This document shows, one piece after another, positions 24,745 to 32,492 of a stretch of DNA of 35,120 bases. The number at the start of each line of letters is the position of its first letter. Position 1 is the stretch's first letter. The notes below the pieces were generated by a model. That model was given only the letters and a program-made list of their open reading frames with translations, did no database searches and was not told the origin of the DNA. Made by a program: the position numbers and the translations under genes. The DNA comes from Bacteroidales bacterium (GTDB lineage: Bacteria > Bacteroidota > Bacteroidia > Bacteroidales > JAGOPY01), in assembly GCA_023229505.1 (NCBI GenBank), contig JALNZD010000043.1, forward strand, positions 1 through 35,120. The letters run 5' to 3'.

Positions 24745-26131
24745 ATTTCCAAGCTTCATCGACGTGCCGCTGTTCTACATTCGTCTGTCCAATCACCATG
24801 CGGAGGACGTATTTACCGTTTAATTTCGTGTGTGTCAGGTAGATTAGCCCGGTCTTATTGATATCCTTAAGCAATTTCTCATTGATCTCGTTGAGCTGTT
24901 TTTCATCTTCAATGCCTGTAGGCTTGTATCTGAAACATAAAAGGTTTAAAGTAACCGGGGCCATCAGTTCAAATTCAATGTCCTGCCCTATCACTTCAGC
25001 CAGATCATGCGCCAGCCGGATATGGAGACGGAGCTTTTCCTGCAGGGCTTCCGTTCCAAAGCTGCGCATTACAAACCAAAGTTTGAGGGATCGGAACCGC
25101 CTCCCGAGCGGGACACCCCAGTCGCAGTAATCATTGACCTTCCCCTGGTCTTGTGTCCGCAGATATTCCGGGACTACCTGAAGGGTCCTTAAAAGTGAAT
25201 ATTTGTCTTTGACAAAATATGCCGAACAGTCGAAATTTGTAAAAAGCCATTTGTGGGGATTGAAGACGAAACTATCGGCGTACTCCACCCCTTTGATCAT
25301 CCAGCGGAATTCAGGCAGGATGAGGGCCGAGCCGGCAAATGCAGCATCGACATGAAGCCAGATGCCATAACGCGAACAGATACCGGCAATTTCCTCCAGC
25401 GGATCGATGGCCGTGGCTCCCGTCGTGCCCAGCGTAGCTACAACGCAAATTGGCTTGTTGCCCACTTTGAGGTCCGACTCGATAGCCAGTTTAAGCAGCC
25501 TGGGATCAAGGCGGAACTGATCATCCACGCCGACTTTCACCAGGTTCTGGCTGCCAATGCCAGCTATTTTTACTGCCTTTTCTACGGAAGAATGTGTCTC
25601 GGTAGAGCAGTATACCCTGAAACTGTCGAACCATTTCAGGCCTTTTTCATTCACCTGGAATTCGGAATGTTTTTCACGGGCGTTAAGGATGGCAACCAAT
25701 GTGGCGGTGGAAGCCGAATCCTGGATTACCCCCTGGAAATGTTTCGGCAGGCCTGTCATCTTTTTCAGCCAGTTCATCATCTTCTCTTCCAGTTCGGCGG
25801 CAGCCGGCGAGGTTTCCCATTTCATACATTGCGCTCCCAGGGTGGCCGTCAGCATCTCGGCCAAAACCGAGGGATAGCTCGAATTGGCCGGAAAATAAGC
25901 AAAGAAATTCGGGCTCTGCCAGTGAGTCATCCCCGGAAGTATAATCTTCATGAAATCAATGAAGATCTCCGCCATAGATTCCCCTTTCAGCGGCGCCTTT
26001 TCGGGGATCTGCCTGTAAATATCCCCGGGCTCGACCTGTGCCTTAACCGGGAAGTTTTCAACCTGCTCAAGGTAATCGGCCATCCAGTCGACAAACTCGT
26101 GGGCATAACTGCGAAACGCTTGATTGTCCAT
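24710..26131 (-). CDS. PLP-dependent decarboxylase, aromatic-amino-acid type
   Basis: A 473-aa group II PLP decarboxylase of the AADC family, which removes the carboxyl group of aromatic L-amino acids such as tryptophan, tyrosine or DOPA. The PLP lysine is K294 in NPHKWL; H180 (STETHSS) stacks on the ring; D262 (HVDAAFAG) pairs with the pyridine nitrogen. The N-terminal block MTHWQSPNFFAYFPANSS and the MKWETSPAAAELE segment are typical of AADC rather than glutamate decarboxylase. The last residues (SSKFKVQS) come from the repeat element, so the normal stop was probably near the TAG at 24742-24744, which is now out of frame. Substrate specificity is not certain. Confidence 0.9.
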   Translation of the reverse strand: MDNQAFRSYAHEFVDWMADYLEQVENFPVKAQVEPGDIYRQIPEKAPLKGESMAEIFIDFMKIILPGMTHWQSPNFFAYFPANSSYPSVLAEMLTATLGAQCMKWETSPAAAELEEKMMNWLKKMTGLPKHFQGVIQDSASTATLVAILNAREKHSEFQVNEKGLKWFDSFRVYCSTETHSSVEKAVKIAGIGSQNLVKVGVDDQFRLDPRLLKLAIESDLKVGNKPICVVATLGTTGATAIDPLEEIAGICSRYGIWLHVDAAFAGSALILPEFRWMIKGVEYADSFVFNPHKWLFTNFDCSAYFVKDKYSLLRTLQVVPEYLRTQDQGKVNDYCDWGVPLGRRFRSLKLWFVMRSFGTEALQEKLRLHIRLAHDLAEVIGQDIEFELMAPVTLNLLCFRYKPTGIEDEKQLNEINEKLLKDINKTGLIYLTHTKLNGKYVLRMVIGQTNVEQRHVDEAWKLVQSSKFKVQS

Positions 26132-26272
26132 TGTTTTAAACTTATTTTTTTAACTTCTTCATTAACAAAATTAGAAGATATCAGTATCGGAAATATGAAT
26201 TAAACATTAAGTTTTGAAGATGTTTTTTCACGCAATTTTTCGAAAAACCTCTTGCTTTTTAAAAAAAATGCT

Positions 26273-26280
26273 TATATTTA
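26273..26280 (+). promoter_or_regulatory. candidate promoter of the acidic-protein/AsmA-like unit
   Basis: TATATTTA (-7, 7 of 8 matching TAnnTTTG) is preceded 18 bases upstream by TTG (26252-26254) and lies 36 bases before the ATG at 26317. Confidence 0.4.
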
Positions 26281-26316
26281 AAGTGCGATTAGATATGGTG
26301 ACTAAAAATAACTATT

Positions 26317-26694
26317 ATGGACACGAGAAAATTCGAATACCTGGAAACCATCCGTGAAACCATTGAAATGGGCGATTACGATGAACTGGATGATTATGTG
26401 GAGGATATCCGCGACCAGGTTAAGGGCGACCCGGAATTCCAGGAACTTTTCGGGGAAATCAAAAGCAAAAATTACGGTGATGTGATCTCATTGATCGATG
26501 AGTTCATTTATCAGGATATACAATCCGAAACGGATGAATTTTTGAATGAAGAGGCACTGCAGAGGCTCAGCAGCCAGGATTCCGGGCTGGACTTTTTATT
26601 AAAAACCGGAGATGAGATACCCGAAGAGATCTCTTTCGAGGAGTTTAAAGAAGATGATTATGCATCCGGCTCAGGTCAGGATGAAGATAATTAA
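26317..26694 (+). CDS. small acidic protein of unknown function
   Basis: A 125-aa, strongly acidic, mostly helical protein, with no signal peptide or membrane segment. The first half has a regular charged pattern (YLETIRETIEMGDYDELDDYVEDI), and the C-terminus is nearly all Asp/Glu/Ser/Gly (EEFKEDDYASGSGQDEDN). I do not recognise a family. It has a plausible promoter and lies 20 bases upstream of the AsmA-like gene, so the two probably form an operon. Confidence 0.75.
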   Translation: MDTRKFEYLETIRETIEMGDYDELDDYVEDIRDQVKGDPEFQELFGEIKSKNYGDVISLIDEFIYQDIQSETDEFLNEEALQRLSSQDSGLDFLLKTGDEIPEEISFEEFKEDDYASGSGQDEDN

Positions 26695-26714
26695 TCCCTA
26701 ACCCCCTAATTATT

Positions 26715-28343
26715 ATGAAAAAAAAAATATTCTGGGCATTAATATTGCTCGTTTTAATAAGTGGAACCATCCTGTTTTTGACCGGCAGGTATGCTGGTCG
26801 CGTAATCGAGCCCTTTGTCCGATCCTTTCTTGATGAAAATAAACCACTTAACCACCGGGTCGATTTTGGAAGACTGAAGGTAAATCTCATCACGCGTATT
26901 ATAAGCATCAAAGACCTCAGTGTTTATCCCGATTCAACCCTGGTGAAATCAGAAAATGTCTGGTGGGAGTTTAATGTTTCATCTGTAAAACTGACGGATT
27001 TCAGCATCAGGGATTTCCTGTTTAATAAGAAGCTTTCCATTGGTGACTTCCTTTTCCTGAATCCAAAAGTGGAAATACATATCCCAATCCTTCAACAAGA
27101 TAAAGTCAGAGAAGCCTCAGCAGTAATATCACCCCAAAAAATCAAACCGGCAGCATTCAAATCATTGTCGCTTCAAGGGATCGTGATCTCCAAAGGAACG
27201 CTGAAAGTATTCAGGGATACAGTCCTGCTGGCCAGTTCACAGGATATCGGCTTTTTGGCCCAGCAGATTACCCTGGAGAAAACCGGCGATGATAAGCAAT
27301 TCGTCTTGAAATATGGAGATGTCAGACTTAATATTTCGTATATTAATCTGAATCCGCAATCAAGTTTATATGATGTAAAGCTTGAGAAATTCGCCCTGAA
27401 CCGTCTAGATTCGACAATCATACTGGAAGGGTTGAGATTCACCCCGCTTTATGACAAGACGGAATTTTCAAAAAAACTGACCCGCCAGGACGATCGTTTT
27501 GATCTGAAAATCAACCGTATTAACATCGACGGTATTGGTCTGGAACGATGGCTGGCCGGTCAGCCGCTTGAGATTTCGAAGGCCCTGATCGATAGCCTCG
27601 ACGCCGATGTATACCGTGACAGGAATGTCGCCATGGATCTCAGCCGCTTTCCTCCATTTTACAATGAATTATTCCTCAAAATAAATTTTCCCCTGCTGAT
27701 CGATACTTTATTGGTCACCAATTCCAATATCCGATACGGCGAATTAGTCGAAGGGGATGTAAAAGCCGGAGAGATTATGCTCAACGATTTTAACCTCAGC
27801 ACCTTTGGGCTTTCTAACCAGTCAGCCGACAGCACTATGGCTGAAGAGATGCGTATTTTCCTTAATGCACAAGTAATGGGTGAAGGAAACCTGAAGGTAG
27901 AACTGGTCTTACCGCTTGAAGGAAATCTTCATGAATTTACATGTACCGGTAGTGTAGGCGCCATGAAGCTGAGCCCGCTGAATGACATGATGGAGCCTTC
28001 GATGAACATGACCTTCAAAGATGGCAGGCTTAACCGGATGACTTTTGATTTCTCCGGCAACGATAATAATTCAAAAGGCTGGATGGAATTTCTGTATAAA
28101 GACCTGGATGTTGCTTTACTGAAGAAAGATCCCGATAAGGAAAGGGGGTTTATATCCGCACTTGTCAATACTGTGGCATTATCCGACAATCCCGCTCCCG
28201 GGAAAGATTTAGTAACAGTAGAGATCGGTTATGAGCGCGACAAAAACAAAGGGATCATCAACTACCTCTGGAAAACCATCCAGAGCGGAATGACACGCAC
28301 CATCCTGCCTCAGAAGAAATACCAGATCAACCGGAAGAAGTGA
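26715..28343 (+). CDS. AsmA/DUF748-like membrane-anchored protein
   Basis: A 542-aa protein with one N-terminal membrane anchor (IFWALILLVLISGTILFLTG) and a large periplasmic region of alternating strands, e.g. VDFGRLKVNLITRIISIKDLSVYPD, typical of AsmA-like or DUF748 proteins, which belong to the bridge-like lipid-transport and envelope-maintenance families. The end is basic (PQKKYQINRKK). The assignment is by overall pattern: the N-terminal anchor followed by the 'RLKVNL...IKDLSVY' repeat unit is characteristic, but specific residues are not diagnostic. It is probably co-transcribed with the acidic protein. Confidence 0.6.
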   Translation: MKKKIFWALILLVLISGTILFLTGRYAGRVIEPFVRSFLDENKPLNHRVDFGRLKVNLITRIISIKDLSVYPDSTLVKSENVWWEFNVSSVKLTDFSIRDFLFNKKLSIGDFLFLNPKVEIHIPILQQDKVREASAVISPQKIKPAAFKSLSLQGIVISKGTLKVFRDTVLLASSQDIGFLAQQITLEKTGDDKQFVLKYGDVRLNISYINLNPQSSLYDVKLEKFALNRLDSTIILEGLRFTPLYDKTEFSKKLTRQDDRFDLKINRINIDGIGLERWLAGQPLEISKALIDSLDADVYRDRNVAMDLSRFPPFYNELFLKINFPLLIDTLLVTNSNIRYGELVEGDVKAGEIMLNDFNLSTFGLSNQSADSTMAEEMRIFLNAQVMGEGNLKVELVLPLEGNLHEFTCTGSVGAMKLSPLNDMMEPSMNMTFKDGRLNRMTFDFSGNDNNSKGWMEFLYKDLDVALLKKDPDKERGFISALVNTVALSDNPAPGKDLVTVEIGYERDKNKGIINYLWKTIQSGMTRTILPQKKYQINRKK

Positions 28344-28346
28344 GAT

Positions 28347-28367
28347 CAGTTCGCAGTTCGCAGTTCG
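28347..28367. repeat. tandem heptamer array (CAGTTCG) x3
   Basis: Three perfect CAGTTCG units follow 3 bases after the AsmA-like stop codon. A GGACGAT duplication follows at about 28397-28410. Confidence 0.8.
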
Positions 28368-28466
28368 CAATGATGGGTCATGGAAGATGTTCGCATGGAC
28401 GATGGACGATGTTCCATTTACCAGGGGTTCAACAACAATAACCTTCTAAAATACTTTATCTGTAAA

Positions 28467-28598
28467 ACCTCTACGAGGTATTTAGATCGCAGGGGTCATA
28501 TTCTTTCTACATTACTAAATCGCTTACGGCTAATTCCGCGTAGCGGATATGATATTGTAGCGGTGACAATTACAAGACATTTATTTCCGCGTAGCGGA
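28467..28598. repeat. cluster of palindromes with 3-base loops
   Basis: ACCTC-TAC-GAGGT (28467-28479) is followed by two copies of TCCGC-GTA-GCGGA (28535-28547 and 28586-28598). The interval between them also contains partial repeats of GATATTGTAGCGG. There is no coding potential in 28344-28874 that I would defend. Confidence 0.75.
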
Positions 28599-28843
28599 TA
28601 CACAAATATTTTACCGGACAACAGTGATCGTATTGTCCGATTTTCTGTTTCAGCTTTCTGAGCAGGAAAAACAAGAGGTGGACGCAAATTGCGACCACTT
28701 CAAATGACTTAATATAATCAGGTAGAATTAGTCAAATTTCAGTGGACAATCCAAGATTGGCTTTAACCAAACGTTTAAAGAATCAAACAAACTAAAAATT
28801 TAATTAAGTTTCTATCCACTTTCTCAATTTAAAACGATATAAA

Positions 28844-28866
28844 TTGTGTCCTCCATGAGGACACAA
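28844..28866. repeat. perfect 10-base inverted repeat, possible array terminator
   Basis: TTGTGTCCTC-CAT-GAGGACACAA sits just beyond the distal end of the CRISPR array. It could end array transcription on the minus strand, but no T-run follows. Confidence 0.5.
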
Positions 28867-28874
28867 ACTCAAAA

Positions 28875-28975
28875 GTTTCAATCCCCATGTCTAAACTGTA
28901 AATCGACAGCAAGAGTAACAGCCAGAGTTGCAGCTAGAGTCTGTTTCAATCCCCGCGTCCCACGCGGGACGCGAC
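28875..28975 (-). CRISPR. one-spacer CRISPR array, type I-C-like repeat
   Basis: An intact 33-base repeat (28943-28975) reads, on the minus strand, GTCGCGTCCCGCGTGGGACG ending in GGATTGAAAC, with the strong GCGTCCC/GGGACGC stem and the GATTGAAAC tail typical of type I-C repeats. A 35-base spacer (28908-28942) follows. A degenerate terminal repeat of the same 33-base length (28875-28907) keeps both ends (GTC... and ...GGGGATTGAAAC) but has lost the stem. The orientation, downstream of cas2 and transcribed on the minus strand, is consistent with a leader at 28976-29142. Confidence 0.8.
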
Positions 28976-29142
28976 TGTACAAATATAACTTGCTAATTTA
29001 TAATTAATTATGCTGCATTTTTCGCGATTCAAGATTTCAATGAACTTTTTATGATTTGATTAAATATTCTGTCACCGTAAGTCATTGATTTATAATAATT
29101 GCGATAGATCCAGCATTATGCTGATCACTCAAGGTTCGCAGA
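28976..29142 (-). promoter_or_regulatory. presumed CRISPR leader
   Basis: AT-rich, gene-free sequence between cas2 and the first intact repeat, where the leader is expected in a cas1-cas2-leader-array order. No specific leader motif was identified. Confidence 0.45.
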
Positions 29143-29436
29143 TTATACCACTAAAAAATCCTTTTCAGGATTTATCGTAGGTTTTGCTCCTATATGCTCA
29201 ACCTTCCCGGCCCAATTTGAACCCATAAAATAAAAACGCAAACTATCTTTCTTTGGATTTAAAATTTCTAATAAATCAAACTTTAATTGCGCAAATTTGC
29301 CCGGATCAAGCACACATTCAAATACTGAATTCTGAACACGAAGACCATAGTCCTCACATGTTTTAGCCACCCGTCTTAAGCGCTTTTGACCTGCTCGACT
29401 CATTGTTTCTACATCATAGGTTATCAATACCATCAT
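29143..29436 (-). CDS. cas2: CRISPR-associated protein Cas2 (type I-C-like)
   Basis: A 97-aa Cas2. The N-terminus MMVLITYDVETMSRAGQKR with the conserved D8 after the first strand, RLRRVAKTCEDYGLRVQNSVFE and DSLRFYFMGSNW are characteristic of type I-C Cas2, a ferredoxin-fold dimer that bridges two Cas1 dimers during spacer insertion. It starts 8 bases after the cas1 stop, as in intact adaptation operons. It looks complete. Without a full Cas1 it cannot support spacer acquisition unless another copy exists in the genome. Confidence 0.92.
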   Translation of the reverse strand: MMVLITYDVETMSRAGQKRLRRVAKTCEDYGLRVQNSVFECVLDPGKFAQLKFDLLEILNPKKDSLRFYFMGSNWAGKVEHIGAKPTINPEKDFLVV

Positions 29437-29444
29437 AATATTCT

Positions 29445-29792
29445 CTATTTCATTACAAAAACAGGATAATTATCAAGGTCACCCCGTAAATGCCTGGCAA
29501 ACAATAATGCCTGGGCATAAGGCAACAAACCGACAGGAATATCCTCAAGTAGAAAAGGATGAAGGATATTTTTCTGTTTCCTTTTTTGCCATGCAGTGAT
29601 TATTTCTTTCCGGGTATCATCTGTCATAAAAACTCCACCAGCATCATTTTTTTTAAATCCACCTGCTGTGACTTGTTTGCGGTTAATAAGAGATAGTACC
29701 AGTCGGTCAGCCAGATATGGACGAAATTCTTCCATCAGGTCAAGAGCAAGGGAAGCCCTTCCCGGTCGATCGCGATGCAAAAAACCAAGGTA
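29445..29792 (-). pseudogene. cas1: Cas1 C-terminal part, 5' end lost
   Basis: The frame reads YLGFLHRDRPGRASLALDL, then MEEFRPYLADRLVLSLIN, KKNDAGGVFMTDDTRKEII and LLPYAQALLFARHLRGDLD, i.e. the last third (about 116 residues) of a type I-C Cas1. The His (LHRDRPGR) and the Asp/Glu of DLMEEF are still present, but the first catalytic Glu and the N-terminal domain are missing. Upstream of the Tyr at 29790-29792 the sequence is that of an rhs gene on the opposite strand. The open frame continues into that region to about 29972, but there it is only the antisense of rhs. Confidence 0.88.
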
Positions 29793-31519
29793 GGTATGAT
29801 GTATCTGATATCTCCTATGACCACAATGGGAACATATTGACTTTGGATCGGAATGGATTGACCGGTACACAGGGTGGCAATAATACATATGGTCAAATGG
29901 ACGGATTGAATCACACTTATGATGGCAATAAGCTGAAAGCCGTCCAGGATGATATTGCCAATTCAGGAACATATAACAATGATTTCAAGGATAATAGCTC
30001 ATACGGTACGGTGGAATACGAATATGACAATAATGGTAACCTCGTGGTCGATGATAACAAGGGAATTCTTTCTGTTTCTTATAATCACTTAAATTTACCT
30101 GAAGAAATCGTATTTTCTCAAACAAAAAGAATTAACTATCTTTATGCCGCCGATGGCACCAAGCTCAGAGAAACCATAACCGACGGCGAAATGACTCATA
30201 CCTTCGATTATTGCAGCAACCTGGTTTATGAAGACAGTGAGTTGAGTTATCTCCTTACTCCCGCAGGAAGGGCTATTCCTACCGAACAGGAGCATGAATA
30301 TGTTTATGAATATTTCTTAACTGACCATCTTGGCAATATACGAGTAGTTTTTGGCGATCCGAATAGAGACCATGAAGCAGAAGTCATCCGGGAAAACCAC
30401 TATTATCCTTTCGGCATGACCATGGGCGGCCTGAATTATATAGCCGGTTTAGAAAACCGCTACCTATACCAGGGCAAAGAAATTACAGGCGATTTCAACC
30501 TCTGGTGGCACGACTTCCACGCCCGCCGTTTCGACAGCCAGTTAGGCCGCTGGCATGTTCCCGACCCTGCTAGCCAGTTTGCTAGCCCGTATCTCGGGAT
30601 GGGGAATAATCCGTTAATTATGACTGATCCCGATGGAATGCGAATTAGAGATTGGAGAATCTGGTATATATTATTTGGTGGCCAATGGCCAGGAAATAAA
30701 AATCACTGTTTCAAAAATTACGAAGGTTGGTTTGGCCGTAATAGTTACGCAGGAGGCTATATCGGACCTGGAAGTGGAATAGGTACTGGTGGTGGTGATA
30801 TATTAGAATCGGAAATCGATCTCGGGCCGGGTGGGACAATTCGCAGAGTAGGAGGATCTCCTAATATCGGTTATGCAGAACATACAGATACCTATTTTTC
30901 CCCATTATTGGCTAGGCACGGGCCTTCAAGGCCGGATATGGTGGATATATTTATGGGATCTAATTATATTAAATCTAGAAACGTCTATCCTCAGGCTACA
31001 ACTTTAATTTATCCAAATCCGGTCAATTTATCATTACAAGATGCGTCATATCAACTATTAAATTGGGCTAATTTCATCTTTGAAAATAATATTCGCGATA
31101 TTCCTATTGGAAAAATTGTTGATATGAATTCAGTCAGACAATCCGGAAAACCTTTCGGATTTATGTATAGAGGAGATTTTATATTTGAAAATGAAATGAT
31201 TTATTGGAGTACACCCGGTCCATCTGATATTCATAGGGAAGAAAATTTAGTAGCTGGTATTGCACCAATCAAAATTGGGGAAAATATATGGGCGATAGTT
31301 TTCGAAGGTTATCCCAGTTGTGGAAATTGTTTCCCTAATAATATTTTTGAGATTTCATTTGGAATTAGATATAAATTATGGGAAAAAGCATTTAATTTAA
31401 TTTGGAAATATGAAAAACCTTGGTGGTATGCTGGCGGTTATTACAAAAATTTATACCTTATTATTTCTAACAATAATAATTTACTCTTGCCATCTCCAGG
31501 GGCATTGCATCAAAGATGA
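29717..31519 (+). CDS. Rhs-repeat core protein with variable tail, 5'-truncated (chimeric start)
   Basis: A 600-residue frame. Rhs homology begins at YDVSDISYDHNGNILTL (29795); the first 26 residues are antisense cas1. Residues 27-200 are YD-type repeats (YEYDNNGNLVVDDNKG), then the Rhs core ENHYYPFGMTMGGLNY, RYLYQGKE, WWHDFHARRFDSQLGRWHV and YLGMGNNPLIMTDPDG. The ~290 residues after the core are a variable tail, Gly-rich at first, which I do not recognise; in polymorphic toxin systems this is the toxin part. The N-terminal sequences needed for export and shell formation are missing. The end overlaps the next gene by 110 bases in another frame. Confidence 0.8.
   Translation: MDEILPSGQEQGKPFPVDRDAKNQGRYDVSDISYDHNGNILTLDRNGLTGTQGGNNTYGQMDGLNHTYDGNKLKAVQDDIANSGTYNNDFKDNSSYGTVEYEYDNNGNLVVDDNKGILSVSYNHLNLPEEIVFSQTKRINYLYAADGTKLRETITDGEMTHTFDYCSNLVYEDSELSYLLTPAGRAIPTEQEHEYVYEYFLTDHLGNIRVVFGDPNRDHEAEVIRENHYYPFGMTMGGLNYIAGLENRYLYQGKEITGDFNLWWHDFHARRFDSQLGRWHVPDPASQFASPYLGMGNNPLIMTDPDGMRIRDWRIWYILFGGQWPGNKNHCFKNYEGWFGRNSYAGGYIGPGSGIGTGGGDILESEIDLGPGGTIRRVGGSPNIGYAEHTDTYFSPLLARHGPSRPDMVDIFMGSNYIKSRNVYPQATTLIYPNPVNLSLQDASYQLLNWANFIFENNIRDIPIGKIVDMNSVRQSGKPFGFMYRGDFIFENEMIYWSTPGPSDIHREENLVAGIAPIKIGENIWAIVFEGYPSCGNCFPNNIFEISFGIRYKLWEKAFNLIWKYEKPWWYAGGYYKNLYLIISNNNNLLLPSPGALHQR
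30169..30600 (+). repeat. Rhs core direct repeat, copy 1
   Basis: About 430 bases (from ACCGACGGCGAAATGACTC to GGGATGGGGAATAATCC, just past 30600) recur at 32058-32492 with high identity at both DNA and protein levels. Upstream and downstream sequences are unrelated between the copies. Confidence 0.85.
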
Positions 31520-31958
31520 ATTAATGGAGTTAAACAGATTAAATCCACATTTACCAATTACTCATTGGAAAATGGTTAATTATAGTGATTGCCCATGGGA
31601 AACTCAATATAATCTTAAGAGAGTATATGGAGATACCACATATTTCATGGGGATTTTTAAATTGAAGCCTAATCTTCAATATAAGATTGACTCTTGTATT
31701 TTAGAACTTGCTTATTTTAAAAAAAACTATTCCGATAAAGAATATTGTTACCATTTGGAAATGGCTAAGGATACGATTTACTTTTACAAATCTCCTATTA
31801 ACCATGAAGATAGTCTTATATTTATAGTTGGAAAATATTACTATCAATGGAGTAATGGATTATTAGATGGTGAAGGAATGCATTATTTTTTAGAAAATAT
31901 GGATTCTTTAAAAAGAGTGCGAGGAAATGATTTACCGGATCTTCATTATGATAAATGA
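31410..31958 (+). CDS. putative lipoprotein, candidate Rhs immunity protein
   Basis: A ~180-aa protein with an N-terminal hydrophobic segment ending in a lipobox-like IIYSC (ITKIYTLLFLTIIIYSC), so it should be a lipoprotein on the periplasmic side of a membrane. The mature part is rich in aromatic residues and Asp/Lys with no recognised domain. The start could be the Met at 31410 or at 31431; both overlap the preceding rhs frame by about 90-110 bases. Its place directly behind a variable Rhs tail suggests an immunity role, but that is only inferred from position. Confidence 0.6.
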   Translation: MKNLGGMLAVITKIYTLLFLTIIIYSCHLQGHCIKDELMELNRLNPHLPITHWKMVNYSDCPWETQYNLKRVYGDTTYFMGIFKLKPNLQYKIDSCILELAYFKKNYSDKEYCYHLEMAKDTIYFYKSPINHEDSLIFIVGKYYYQWSNGLLDGEGMHYFLENMDSLKRVRGNDLPDLHYDK

Positions 31959-32057
31959 AGATAAAATATTGTTGGTTGTTAATTTAGTGCTCCAAAGATA
32001 AAACCAATTCTTATACATACATAAGTTGTCATGTATTGATAGGGATCGTAATTTATT

Positions 32058-32492
32058 ACAACCGACGGTGAAATGACTCATACCTTCGATTATTGCAGCA
32101 ACCTGGTTTATGAAGATAGCGAGTTGAGCTTTCTGCTCACTCCAGGAGGAAGAGCTATTCCTACTGAACAGGAGCATGAGTATGTTTATGAATATTTTCT
32201 GACTGACCACCTGAGCAATGTGCGGGTTGTTTTCGGCGATCCGGAACGTGACCACCAGGCCGATGTGATTCAGGAAAACCATTATTATCCCTTCGGCATG
32301 ACATTGGGAGGACTGAATTATGTGGCGGGTTTAGAAAACCGATACCTTTACCAGGCCAAAGAAATCACTAGCGACTTCAACCTCTGGTGGTATGACTTCC
32401 ACGCCCGCCGTTTCGACAGCCAACTTGGCCGCTGGCATGCTATAGATCCTGTGATACAGTTTGCAAGTCCATATGTGGGGATGGGGAATAAT
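32058..32492 (+). repeat. Rhs core direct repeat, copy 2
   Basis: Second copy of the 30169-30600 segment. It begins abruptly after AT-rich sequence with a TAA in frame at 32049-32051. Confidence 0.85.

Noticed and set aside
24648..24752. N-terminal extension of the menG frame (MEISSKFKIQSAELKL...)
   Set aside because: Encoded by the inverted-repeat element and unlike any MenG; the Met at 24647 begins the family homology.
25253..26203. A 316-codon plus-strand frame opposite the PLP decarboxylase
   Set aside because: It is the antisense shadow of a well-conserved enzyme and has no recognisable domain or promoter of its own.
29793..29972. Full-length Cas1 N-terminus in the open frame upstream of the cas1 fragment
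   Set aside because: The residues there (His/Cys/Tyr-rich) are antisense of the rhs YD repeats and have no Cas1 resemblance.
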